DNA from: Bacteroidota bacterium
Lineage (GTDB): Bacteria; Bacteroidota; Bacteroidia; B-17B0; Aurantibacillaceae
Direction: 5' to 3'
Assembly (NCBI GenBank): GCA_018267825.1
Contig: JAFDXR010000001.1
Span: 325,410-389,409, forward strand
Length of the DNA: 64,000 bases
This document shows, in pieces, positions 26,630-34,992 of this stretch. The position numbers and the translations under genes were made by a program. Within the stretch, counting starts at the first letter, position 1. Each line of letters opens with the position of its first letter. The notes under the pieces are model-generated. The model saw nothing but the letters and a program-made list of their open reading frames with translations, did no database searches and had not been told where the DNA came from.

Positions 26630-28567
26630 TTGAAAAGAGTCTTATTTTTCATACTCCTGTTATCAGGACTATATGCAAAAGCACAGGTCTTCTGGACTGA
26701 AACTTTCGGCACAGGCTGTAATCAATTGCAAATGGCCAACGGCCTGAACCCTGGCAGTAACGGAACATGGACGGTTGTTTCAACCGGCACCAACGATGCC
26801 GATGCCAACGAGTGGTATATCAGTGCCACAGAAAACGGCAATGCCGTAGGGGCTTGCGGCAGTGGCTGCGGCACCAACCGTACACTTCATGTGGCAAGCA
26901 TTCCGAACGGTTCCGGTTTTTCTTTATGCCCAAGCGGCGATTGCGGGGCTGCCTATGATGCTGGTGGGTTCATCACCAATACCACCACCAACAAACGTGT
27001 TGAATCTCCTGTGATCAACTGTACCGGAAAATCATCCATTACAATCTCATTTAAATATATGGAAGAGGGGCAGGGTACCAACGACGATGCCTCCCTGCTC
27101 TATTTTGACGGATCAACCTGGACAACCATTGATCCTATAGCAAAATCAGTCAATACGAGCTGTTCCGGCCAGGGTAAATGGACGGCATTCTCACTGGCAT
27201 TGCCAGCCAGTGCAAATAATAATGCCAATGTGAAAATCGGTTTCAACTGGACCAATGATAGCGACGGTTCCGGTTCTGATCCATCTTTTGCGGTAGACGA
27301 TATCGCACTTTCTACAGCAACCGTAGCTGCTCCGCCGGTTGCGGATTTTGCGGCAAGCAGCACGACAATCTGTGCTGGTCAGTGCATTAACTTTACTGAT
27401 AATTCTACCAACACGCCTACATCCTGGAGCTGGTCTTTTCCGGGCGCTTCCGTAACAACCGCTACGCTTCAAAACCCAACGAATATTTGCTATAATACTG
27501 CAGGCACTTACACGGTATCGTTGACAGCCACAAACACCAGCGGTTCTAATACGGCAACAAAAAGCAATTACATTACAGTATTGCCGACCCCCACAGTAAA
27601 TACCACACCACACTTCGGGGCCATCTGCGGAGGTATACCAGTTAATGTCAGTGCAACAGGCGCCGCAAATTATACGTGGACACCTGCTGCAGGACTTAGC
27701 TCTACAAACACTGCATCTGCAACCTGCGCAGCAACAGCCAATACAATATATACGGTTACCGGCACTGCAGCCAATGGATGCAGCGACACTGCCATCGTAT
27801 CCATTACTGTAGGCGGCATGAATCTGCTCGCATCTGTATCTCCAACAGTGATCTGTTCCGGAGACTCAACCGCCTTACTCGCCAGTGGAGCCTCTTCCTA
27901 TACCTGGCAACCCGGTTCATCATTAAGTAATTCTTTTGTAGCCAATCCGGCTGCCGCACCTGCCAGCACCACGGTTTACACGGTAACGGGCACAAGTGGT
28001 TCATGCAGCGGTACACAAACCGTACAGGTTCTTGTAAATCCTACTCCTTCAGCTGCATTCACATACACCGTTTCGGGGAATACGCCACCGGTAACCGTAA
28101 CATTCATCAACAATTCCACCGGCGCCGTTCAATACCTGTGGACATTTTCAGATGGCTCTCCGTCTTTTACATCAACCGCTACAAACCCTGTCCAGGTTTT
28201 CAATTCAGGTACACATACCATGACGCTTGTCGCCACTTCTGCAGCAGGATGTGCAGCTTCAGCAAGCGGCATATACATCATAAGCGACAGTTCATACATC
28301 ATTATGCCAAACGTGTTTACACCTAATGAAGACAGCATCAACGAAGTGTTCAAGCCCATGTTGTCGGGTATCAAATCACTGATCTGTACCATTTATGATC
28401 GCTGGGGTATTAAGATCTATGAATTTACAAGACCACATGGTTTCTGGGATGGGCGAACCACATCCGGTGAAGCCTGCGTGGAAGGCGTTTATTTTTATGT
28501 ATTGGAAGCCACCGGTTACGACGACAAATCCTATAAATTAAAAGGCCACCTGACGCTTATCAGGTAG
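26630..28567 (+). CDS. Secreted PKD/Ig-like protein with T9SS type B sorting domain
   Basis: The likely start is TTG 26630, which opens a good signal peptide (KRVLFFILLLSGLYAKAQ); another TTG 17 codons upstream is less suitable. The roughly 645-residue product has a jelly-roll region ending FAVDDIALS, a PKD domain (PVADFAASSTTICAG to NYITV), two Ig-like/SprB-type modules (TPHFGAICGGIP, SPTVICSGD), a second PKD domain (SAAFTYTVSGNTP to GIYIISD) and a C-terminal gliding-type domain (MPNVFTPNEDSINEVF, IYDRWGIKIYEF, GFWDGRTTSGEACVEGVYFY). The last is the T9SS type B signature. It is therefore expected on or outside the outer membrane. A terminator-like hairpin overlaps its last codons. Confidence 0.88.
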   Translation: MKRVLFFILLLSGLYAKAQVFWTETFGTGCNQLQMANGLNPGSNGTWTVVSTGTNDADANEWYISATENGNAVGACGSGCGTNRTLHVASIPNGSGFSLCPSGDCGAAYDAGGFITNTTTNKRVESPVINCTGKSSITISFKYMEEGQGTNDDASLLYFDGSTWTTIDPIAKSVNTSCSGQGKWTAFSLALPASANNNANVKIGFNWTNDSDGSGSDPSFAVDDIALSTATVAAPPVADFAASSTTICAGQCINFTDNSTNTPTSWSWSFPGASVTTATLQNPTNICYNTAGTYTVSLTATNTSGSNTATKSNYITVLPTPTVNTTPHFGAICGGIPVNVSATGAANYTWTPAAGLSSTNTASATCAATANTIYTVTGTAANGCSDTAIVSITVGGMNLLASVSPTVICSGDSTALLASGASSYTWQPGSSLSNSFVANPAAAPASTTVYTVTGTSGSCSGTQTVQVLVNPTPSAAFTYTVSGNTPPVTVTFINNSTGAVQYLWTFSDGSPSFTSTATNPVQVFNSGTHTMTLVATSAAGCAASASGIYIISDSSYIIMPNVFTPNEDSINEVFKPMLSGIKSLICTIYDRWGIKIYEFTRPHGFWDGRTTSGEACVEGVYFYVLEATGYDDKSYKLKGHLTLIR

Positions 28568-28571
28568 CCTT
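28542..28571 (-). terminator. Hairpin terminator within the end of the type B cargo gene
   Basis: AAGGCCACCTGA and TCAGGTAGCCTT pair at 11 of 12 positions around a 6-nt loop, spanning the cargo gene's stop codon. Read on the minus strand it is followed by TTAATTTAT, so it is placed to terminate the carbonic-anhydrase transcript, and probably works both ways between these convergent genes. Confidence 0.6.
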
Positions 28572-28578
28572 CCGTCTG

Positions 28579-29226
28579 TTACATTTCAAACCTGTATATT
28601 GGTTCTATATCTTCTTTTTCGTCGTGTATGACACTCAAATCGGTTATCAGTCCATTATTGATACCATACACCCACCCGTGAAGGTGCAATGCGCGTTCTT
28701 TCCAGGCCTTTTGCACAATCACTGTCTTGGCGAGGTTTCTTACCTGCTCCACAACGTTCAACTCCGTCAGGCGGTCGGCACGCTTATCGAGATCCTGTAT
28801 AGCATCCAGCTCAGTTTCATATTTATGGTAAACGTCTTTGATGTTCCTCAGCCAGTTATCCACAAAACCATGCATGGTATTGCCCATGGCTGCACGCACA
28901 CCACCACAGCCATAATGCCCGCAGACAATGACATGCTTCACTTTCAGTACATTTACAGCATACTCGAGCACACTCAACAGGTTGGCATCTGTATGCACTA
29001 CCAGGTTGGCAATATTGCGGTGCACAAAGATTTCCCCGCTTTCTGTGCTGGTCACTTCATTGGCAGGAACCCTGCTATCGCTGCAGCCTATCCACAGGTA
29101 ATCCGGTTTCTGACCCAGTGAGAGTTTTTTGAAATACTCGGGGTCTTCAAATTTTTTTGATAACGAGAAACGTCTGTTTCCGTCAATCAGTTTTTTGTAT
29201 GAATCTAACATCAGTGTATTGTCCAT
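28579..29226 (-). CDS. Beta-class carbonic anhydrase
   Basis: The 215-residue enzyme interconverts CO2 and bicarbonate. Zinc ligands Cys48 and Asp50/Arg52 lie in GCSDSRVPA, with His104 and Cys107 in CGHYGCGGV, all conserved. The NIANLVV and VLEYAVNVLKVKHVIVCGHYGCGGV segments also fit the family. No signal peptide, so it is cytoplasmic. It lies 3 nt downstream of a SulP transporter on the same strand, an arrangement seen where SulP imports bicarbonate and the anhydrase handles the product. That functional link is inference. Confidence 0.95.
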   Translation of the reverse strand: MDNTLMLDSYKKLIDGNRRFSLSKKFEDPEYFKKLSLGQKPDYLWIGCSDSRVPANEVTSTESGEIFVHRNIANLVVHTDANLLSVLEYAVNVLKVKHVIVCGHYGCGGVRAAMGNTMHGFVDNWLRNIKDVYHKYETELDAIQDLDKRADRLTELNVVEQVRNLAKTVIVQKAWKERALHLHGWVYGINNGLITDLSVIHDEKEDIEPIYRFEM

Positions 29227-29229
29227 TTT

Positions 29230-30753
29230 TTATAGATTATATTTTACAATTTCAATATCTAGGTATTTTTCATCTTTTGAATTTACAAACTCTTCCAATA
29301 TTTCGCGGGCATCTTTATCGGTAGTCTTATTCACCGTACCATCAATAATCACCTTGCTTCCCGGCCTGATCGAATTAAAATAACGGATCATGAAGCCCTT
29401 ATTGAAAAAAGTGATGTGCTGCGGTAAACGGATAATATAGTGTACTCTGCCATCAATAAAATCATTTGCAATATCGAACGAGTTCCGGATATTGGCCCTG
29501 ATAATAAAAATAACCGCCACAATCAGTCCTGCACTCACACCTTTCAGCAGGTCAGTCAACAGCATCACGACAATCGTTACCACAAATGGCAGAAACTGAT
29601 CGAGTCCGCGACGATACTGTTCTTTGAATAGGGATAATTTTGTTAGCTTATACCCTGTCAATATAAGTATGGCTGCCAGTGTAGCATTCGGAATCAGCAT
29701 GAGTATACCGGGCACCATTAATACACAGCCTGCCAGGAGCAGAGCATGAATCACTGCCGATATTTTTGTTTTAGCTCCGGCTTGTATATTTGCCGAACTC
29801 CGCACCACCACAGCAGTAACAGGCAGGGCGCCGCTGAGTCCGCATAAAATATTTCCGACACCCTGTGCCATCAATTCCCGGTTGGTATCCGTCTTCCTTT
29901 TTTCGGGATCCAGCTTATCGGTTGCCTCCACACTCAGCAGAGATTCGATACTGGCTACCAAAGCTATTGTCACAACGATGATCCAAAAAGATGCATGATT
30001 CCACATGCTGAAATCGGGTGAAAGCAATATGGTTTTAAAGTCATACCAATTCCCGATCCGTGGAAACACAACCAGATGTTCAGGCGCTATTTTCCAGAAA
30101 GCGGATGAAGAAAAAAACACATTGAGGCCTATGCCCGCAAGCACCGCCAGTAAAGGGCCTGGGAACATAGACAAAATCCTGTTACGTTTATAAAAAGGCC
30201 TGTCGGCCAGTAACAGAATAAGCACCGAAATAAGCCCTGTAATGGCTGCTCCCGGCGTTATATAGTTCAGCATATAAACCAGGTCGGAAAAAGAATTGTG
30301 ACCATCGGGCTGATCAAAATAAAAATCACCCTCAGGATCTTTATCATACCCTACCAGGTGTGGCATCTGTTTAAGAATTAAAATAATGCCAATACCAGCG
30401 AGCATGCCTTTGATCACAGCACTTGGAATATAATTGGCAATACTCCCTGCTTTTATAATCCCCAACACGATCTGAAGTATACCAGCAAGTAAAACAGCAG
30501 CGATAAACGCCTCATAAGAACCGAGAATCGCCACTGAGCTTACAACGATAGATGTCAGACCTGCTGCCGGACCGCTCACACTCATTTGCGAACCACTGAA
30601 AAGGGCCACAACCACTCCCCCGATCACTCCGGCAAGAATACCTGAAAATAAAGGCACATTACAAGCCAGTGCAATTCCGAGGCACAGTGGCAGAGCTACA
30701 AGAAAGACTACTAATCCAGACCTGATGTCTGCATAATGAAATTTAGAATTCAT
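29230..30753 (-). CDS. SulP-family anion transporter (likely bicarbonate), short STAS-like tail
   Basis: The 507-residue transporter has the SulP fold with about 12-14 transmembrane segments: RSGLVVFLVALPLCLGIALA at the N-terminus, SGSQMSVSGPAAGLTSIV, and the conserved VRSSANIQAGAKT. Following TM 14, residues from about 430 (RVHYIIRLPQHITFFN) form a reduced STAS-like domain. The substrate is unproven; the adjacent carbonic anhydrase suggests bicarbonate. It is the first of two SulP paralogues in this region (the other is at 34993). Confidence 0.92.
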   Translation of the reverse strand: MNSKFHYADIRSGLVVFLVALPLCLGIALACNVPLFSGILAGVIGGVVVALFSGSQMSVSGPAAGLTSIVVSSVAILGSYEAFIAAVLLAGILQIVLGIIKAGSIANYIPSAVIKGMLAGIGIILILKQMPHLVGYDKDPEGDFYFDQPDGHNSFSDLVYMLNYITPGAAITGLISVLILLLADRPFYKRNRILSMFPGPLLAVLAGIGLNVFFSSSAFWKIAPEHLVVFPRIGNWYDFKTILLSPDFSMWNHASFWIIVVTIALVASIESLLSVEATDKLDPEKRKTDTNRELMAQGVGNILCGLSGALPVTAVVVRSSANIQAGAKTKISAVIHALLLAGCVLMVPGILMLIPNATLAAILILTGYKLTKLSLFKEQYRRGLDQFLPFVVTIVVMLLTDLLKGVSAGLIVAVIFIIRANIRNSFDIANDFIDGRVHYIIRLPQHITFFNKGFMIRYFNSIRPGSKVIIDGTVNKTTDKDAREILEEFVNSKDEKYLDIEIVKYNL

Positions 30754-30777
30754 GAAAATTTAAGATTAAAGATTAAC

Positions 30778-30800
30778 AATAAACGGGACAGAAATCCCGG
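30778..30800 (-). terminator. Possible weak terminator after the small 107-residue ORF
   Basis: Reading the minus strand, CGGGA and TCCCG pair around a 6-nt loop, followed by GTTTATTG. The stem is short, so transcription may read through into the SulP gene downstream. Confidence 0.4.
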
Positions 30801-30818
30801 TAGGATAGGGTGTTAATC

Positions 30819-31142
30819 TCAGATCTTTGGTGGAGGGGTGTTTATATTACCGGGTAGTGACGAATAAAAATCCGGATTTGTACGGTATATATTTACACTG
30901 CTGACAGCAAGTGCCCAGTTGATGTTAAACCCCGATACAATTCCCTCGGATGTCATTGAATCTGCATCGGAATCCGGGGTACTGTCTTCACCTCCATCAC
31001 CTTCAGAAGTATCTTTGATTTTTTTTGAGAAATCAACCTTGGCATGGGGTGCTTCTTCTTCCAGCACAGGAACATATTGTACAACTGTGAACAACATACC
31101 CAACAGGAAGACACTTACAAATATATACAGACTCGATTTCAA
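30819..31142 (-). CDS. Small exported acidic protein, unknown
   Basis: The 107-residue protein has an N-terminal hydrophobic helix (SLYIFVSVFLLGMLFTVVQYV), probably an uncleaved anchor or a signal peptide, then an acidic linker (DTSEGDGGEDSTPDSDADS) and a short tail NIYRTNPDFYSS. It ends TPPPKI. No family is recognised. It is upstream of the first SulP gene on the same strand. A comparable small exported protein (37274) lies near the second SulP gene, though the two are not obviously alike in sequence. Confidence 0.6.
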   Translation of the reverse strand: MKSSLYIFVSVFLLGMLFTVVQYVPVLEEEAPHAKVDFSKKIKDTSEGDGGEDSTPDSDADSMTSEGIVSGFNINWALAVSSVNIYRTNPDFYSSLPGNINTPPPKI

Positions 31143-31212
31143 GGTTTGAAAGCAAATCTATCGATAATTTGAAACATAAAAAATTAAAAAATGCTAATAT
31201 GGTTCGTTAGCC

Positions 31213-32478
31213 TTATTTGGCCGACGAATATGTATATACTGTATATGGATACAGGAAGCCTGAGGTCACGCGGGCAACAAGGCAGGCCAGCAGAATGGGA
31301 ATAAAGAGATTGTAATTTCCGACAATTGCACAAACCAGGAATATAGCTGTGAATGGTGCGTGTATACTACCGCTTAATACCGCTGCCATGCCAATCACAA
31401 TAAAATTAACCATAATCACTTCCACATGAAAATACCTGTTCAGAATATATGCTACCAATAAGCCAAGGAAGGCTCCCAGAAAGAGGCTTGGTGCGAACAC
31501 CCCACCATCGCCGCCGGCGCCAAGGGTGGCCGCAGTTATAAGCGGTTTCAACAGGAGAATAGCCACTATCGTTATAAGAAAAGCTGTTCCCGGGATCAAG
31601 GTATAACTCGCAACGTGATCAATGGCGATATACCCATCTCCGTATAATGCCGGCAGAAAAAAAACAGCCAGTGAAATAAGCATTGAAAAAAACAAAAAAC
31701 GCTGATAATTTTTTCTGAAAAGGCCGGAAAGCTTCTTAAAGAAAAGAACACTTTTCGTGAGGTAAACTGCATGGAGCCCCGATAAAAAGCCCAGCAAAAT
31801 AAAATAGGGCAAAGCCCAGGAATTCCATTGGCTGACCTGAAAATGAAATAAAACCGTTTCGAAAAAATAATGGTTCATAAAAAAAGCCGTGGTAATCGCT
31901 ATTAAAATGCAAAAAAGTCCAATGCCAGAAATACGTTTCATGAAAATTTCCAGTGCAAACAAAAGGCCCGCCACCGGTGCATTAAATAATGCCGTAAGCC
32001 CGGCAGCCACACCTGCACAGACCATTTCTGTTTTATATTTCCTTAAAATACTCTGCCGGCTGCAGGAAACAGCACCCACGGAAGCCGACGCCACAACCGT
32101 AGAAACCTCAATACCGGTAGAACCTCCCGAAATAACAGTAAGAAACCCATTAAAGAAATGCATAGGGATCTTATAGGATGCAAGGCTGTGATTTTTACGG
32201 CGGATGCCATCCAGTATTTCACGTATCCCAAGGTTTGGTTTATTGCTAAAAAGATAACGCTTTAACCAGAGTATAGAGACAAAAGCCCCCAGGGGAAGAA
32301 TAAAAATAACAGCTTTATTTTCTCTGACATATTCGTAAAACCGATGCTCGTAATGCTCGGTCAGAACTTTCAATGCACCGGCAATCAGCGTTGAAAAAAG
32401 GCCTGTCATCACTGCGACTCCGGCCATTCTCCAGATCAACCTGATATTCTTTGCCTTATAGTTCAACAATCTGATCAT
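31213..32478 (-). CDS. ClC-family chloride channel or transporter
   Basis: The 421-residue polytopic protein has GGSTGIEVSTVVASASVGA, the N-terminal anion-binding and gating-glutamate region (Glu of GIEVS), and GAGGDGGVFAPSLFLGAFLG, the GxFxP-type motif. The first GSGIP-type motif is replaced by a divergent FLTVISGGSTG. ClC proteins are Cl-/H+ exchangers or channels. It overlaps the UbiA-like gene upstream by 23 nt, so the two are co-transcribed. Which mode it uses is not decidable here. Confidence 0.9.
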   Translation of the reverse strand: MIRLLNYKAKNIRLIWRMAGVAVMTGLFSTLIAGALKVLTEHYEHRFYEYVRENKAVIFILPLGAFVSILWLKRYLFSNKPNLGIREILDGIRRKNHSLASYKIPMHFFNGFLTVISGGSTGIEVSTVVASASVGAVSCSRQSILRKYKTEMVCAGVAAGLTALFNAPVAGLLFALEIFMKRISGIGLFCILIAITTAFFMNHYFFETVLFHFQVSQWNSWALPYFILLGFLSGLHAVYLTKSVLFFKKLSGLFRKNYQRFLFFSMLISLAVFFLPALYGDGYIAIDHVASYTLIPGTAFLITIVAILLLKPLITAATLGAGGDGGVFAPSLFLGAFLGLLVAYILNRYFHVEVIMVNFIVIGMAAVLSGSIHAPFTAIFLVCAIVGNYNLFIPILLACLVARVTSGFLYPYTVYTYSSAK

Positions 32479-33271
32479 GGTACTGGCACAAAAATACGAT
32501 TCCTGTCTGAAGAATGATCAAACCATCGATCAAATAATACCTTGAGTACTTATGTTTCAGCGCTTTCGAATACCTTAATACAAAACAGGTACACATGGTC
32601 ATCAAAAAGTAACCCCCTTTTTGAATAGGACCGCAGGGAAGTAAAAAAGCCAGGACTAAATAAAAAACCATACCCAGGTATGAAACTAAAATTGCGCGCT
32701 TTGCGCCTATTTTCTGCGGAATTGTAGACATGGTATCGCGATGCATATCGAAAATATCGAAAGGAATACAAATCGAAATAAAAAACAAAAACTGCATCAG
32801 TATATAAATACCGGCAGACCCCGGATCAGGTTTTAATCCGGGAGCTTTCATAAAAGAGATAAGAGCCGACAACACCCACACGACAGCAATAACCACAATT
32901 TTGATATAAGGTAAAGCTCTCAGGCTTACGTTACCAACCAGGGGGAACTTATAGAACAGTGTCAATACTCCCAGGATTCCATAAGCCAGCTGCAATGATT
33001 TTGGAAGCAGTGTAAAACAAGCTATGCTGATAACAAAGGCATATGTCGTAATAACAAAAAGCGGTGTTCTGTAGGAGCTTAAGAATTCTTTCACGCTCTG
33101 GTAATGCCTGAAAAGATTATATACAAAGAGAGTCGAAGAAAACGTAAAAATATAAACAGGTGCTTCAATGTTCTTGTGCAGCACCAGTGAAAAGTAAAAA
33201 AGAAGCGCTATGGAACAACACGAAATAAAAAAATTGTAATAAACCAGGTATCTGTGGAGTTTCAGAAGCAT
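32456..33271 (-). CDS. UbiA-like integral membrane protein
   Basis: The 271-residue protein has about eight hydrophobic helices. A loop IPFDIFDMHRDTMSTIPQKIG resembles the second Asp-rich motif of UbiA prenyltransferases (DxxxD followed by TIP.K.G). The first Asp-rich motif (NxxxD) is not preserved (FVYNLFRHYQ), so prenyltransferase activity is doubtful. It overlaps the ClC gene by 23 nt at its 3' end. Its role in this anion region is unknown. Confidence 0.65.
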   Translation of the reverse strand: MLLKLHRYLVYYNFFISCCSIALLFYFSLVLHKNIEAPVYIFTFSSTLFVYNLFRHYQSVKEFLSSYRTPLFVITTYAFVISIACFTLLPKSLQLAYGILGVLTLFYKFPLVGNVSLRALPYIKIVVIAVVWVLSALISFMKAPGLKPDPGSAGIYILMQFLFFISICIPFDIFDMHRDTMSTIPQKIGAKRAILVSYLGMVFYLVLAFLLPCGPIQKGGYFLMTMCTCFVLRYSKALKHKYSRYYLIDGLIILQTGIVFLCQYHDQIVEL

Positions 33272-33302
33272 GGTAGTAGTGCTTTTAAAGGTTCATAATA
33301 AT

Positions 33303-33330
33303 AAAAGTGGGAGTACACTCCCACTTTTTT
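33303..33330 (-). terminator. Rho-independent terminator downstream of the porin gene
   Basis: AAAGTGGGAG and CTCCCACTTT form a perfect stem around TACA. Read on the minus strand it follows the porin gene. The T6 run on the plus side shows it could also stop plus-strand transcription. Confidence 0.8.
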
Positions 33331-33391
33331 GATCTGCACGCCTTTTTTCAAAAAACAGGCCTATGAATACCTGTTTTCATCATGCTTAATT

Positions 33392-34750
33392 TTAAAAGGC
33401 AACCTGGTATTGTAAAACAACCATACCTCGTCGTGCAGATTTCGTTTCACGGACATCACCATTGACATCCGTGTTAAATATGGGCCGACTCTGATAATCC
33501 AGAGAAAGTTTCGAGTTTTGTCCCGACATAATCCAGTTAATCCCCAGATCATATACCAGAACAGGATCCTTGAGTTTCTGATAATTCGCATAAATAGCCG
33601 ATGCATACGGTTGAAGCGTACCCTGGCTTTTCAGGAGATCATGCCTGAATAAATAGCCTGCCTGCGCATAAACAACCTGGCCTGTACCAATCAACGGGAA
33701 TGCATTTCCGGCACCATTAAAACTGGATATACCTGCCACACCTGTAGCCGTATTCATGGCTCCGGCATTTCTCAGGTAATTTGGCCCGAAATCATAATTC
33801 AGGAAAGCAGCATAAGCAGTAACGGCATTTTGTTTTTCCTTATTCAGGTATGAATCATAAAACACATCTACAGCAAATTGCTGAAGCGGTTTTGAAATGG
33901 TATCCCCATTCGCTGCCCTGTACCACATGGCATTTTTCTGATAGGTGAACCCAGCACCAATATTCAGAATGCGCTTCTTACCAAGATAAGAGCCGGTCAT
34001 GTATGGCAATTGATTGCTTTCCTTATCCAGGAACTGCCACATGAAATAGCCATTATATTGCAGCTCCGGAGCCCTGGAAGAAAAATAAGCCGTATTTGTT
34101 GCCGTTGGAGAAGCCGGTAAGGTAGCCACAGTCGTCAGTGCATTCTGAATCGGAAAAGGGTTAGCCACCGAGAGGCGGTAATCAAAGCCCCTGATCTTAC
34201 CTTTGGCATATACACCGAGTTTTCTAACAAACTGATCAGTGACATCATTCGTTGTTTCCTCAACAACAGGTAAATCAAGCCCTAAAATATTTCCCACACC
34301 CGAAGAGGAATAACGCGATGTGCCATTCCAGCCACTTAAACCTCCGCCAATGGTCAGGTAATTTTTATAGACGCTGTATTCCGCTGTGACATCGTGAAAA
34401 AACAAACCCGGTTTACGCGACGATATACTGTTAAAGCTGTTGATTCCAAGTTGTGTGTAAAAAAACACTTTCCTGGTAACCTGGCTCATAACCTGGTAGC
34501 GAACACGGCGTAAACCCACGTCGAATGTTTCTTTTTTAGGTGTACTATAAATAACAGAGCCCGGGTTATTATCGTTGTAACGAAACCAGATCTGCGCCAG
34601 TCCCGTAGCCTTAATATAACGCGTACTATCGTCGTTCAGGTAAATTTTCAGGCCATCCTTAAATCTTGCATTTAGGGATTGCGCTGTGGCTACGCTGCTC
34701 AGAGCAACCATAGCAACACATATTATAATTTTCAAAAAGTTGTTTTTCAT
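33392..34750 (-). CDS. Outer-membrane porin, phosphate-selective/OprP-like
   Basis: I choose ATG 34750 (MKNNFLKIIICVAMVALSSVATAQ), a clear signal peptide; an ATG 12 codons upstream is less suitable. The 452-residue mature part is beta-barrel in pattern: ATGLAQIWFRYND, FDVGLRRVRYQVMSQV, VFFYTQLGIN, YFMWQFLDKES and a final VVLQYQVAF ending in Phe. The VGLRRVRYQV and AEYSVYKNYLTIGGGLSG motifs resemble OprP/OprO-type porins. It lies between the SulP genes, so passage of anions is plausible but unproven. Confidence 0.75.
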   Translation of the reverse strand: MKNNFLKIIICVAMVALSSVATAQSLNARFKDGLKIYLNDDSTRYIKATGLAQIWFRYNDNNPGSVIYSTPKKETFDVGLRRVRYQVMSQVTRKVFFYTQLGINSFNSISSRKPGLFFHDVTAEYSVYKNYLTIGGGLSGWNGTSRYSSSGVGNILGLDLPVVEETTNDVTDQFVRKLGVYAKGKIRGFDYRLSVANPFPIQNALTTVATLPASPTATNTAYFSSRAPELQYNGYFMWQFLDKESNQLPYMTGSYLGKKRILNIGAGFTYQKNAMWYRAANGDTISKPLQQFAVDVFYDSYLNKEKQNAVTAYAAFLNYDFGPNYLRNAGAMNTATGVAGISSFNGAGNAFPLIGTGQVVYAQAGYLFRHDLLKSQGTLQPYASAIYANYQKLKDPVLVYDLGINWIMSGQNSKLSLDYQSRPIFNTDVNGDVRETKSARRGMVVLQYQVAF

Positions 34751-34911
34751 TGTATCAATGTTCTGAATCCGGATTATCCGGCTCATCAGAAATGCAGTCT
34801 TTTCATTACTAACTCAGGTCACAAAATTATTACATAGGACATCCGGTTTGTTACAATACTTATACCTGTTGTAGCAATCGTAACACGAATACACCCGCGT
34901 GAAAAAATGGT

Positions 34912-34980
34912 CTTGCCCGGCCCCTGAAGAAAACTATGAAAAAACTTATCGCTAAGTGTAAAACTCCAAGGGCGGGCAAG
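34912..34980 (-). terminator. Structured RNA region after the second SulP gene
   Basis: CTTGCCCG (34912-34919) pairs with CGGGCAAG (34973-34980); an adjoining GCCCCT/AGGG stretch can extend it. An inner ACTTA-TCGC-TAAGT hairpin lies at 34944-34957. Read on the minus strand the outer stem is followed by ACCATTTTTTC, terminator-like, just after the SulP stop. The long loop is unusual; it may be a terminator or a small structured RNA. Confidence 0.5.
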
Positions 34981-34992
34981 GTTCTTTGAGGC

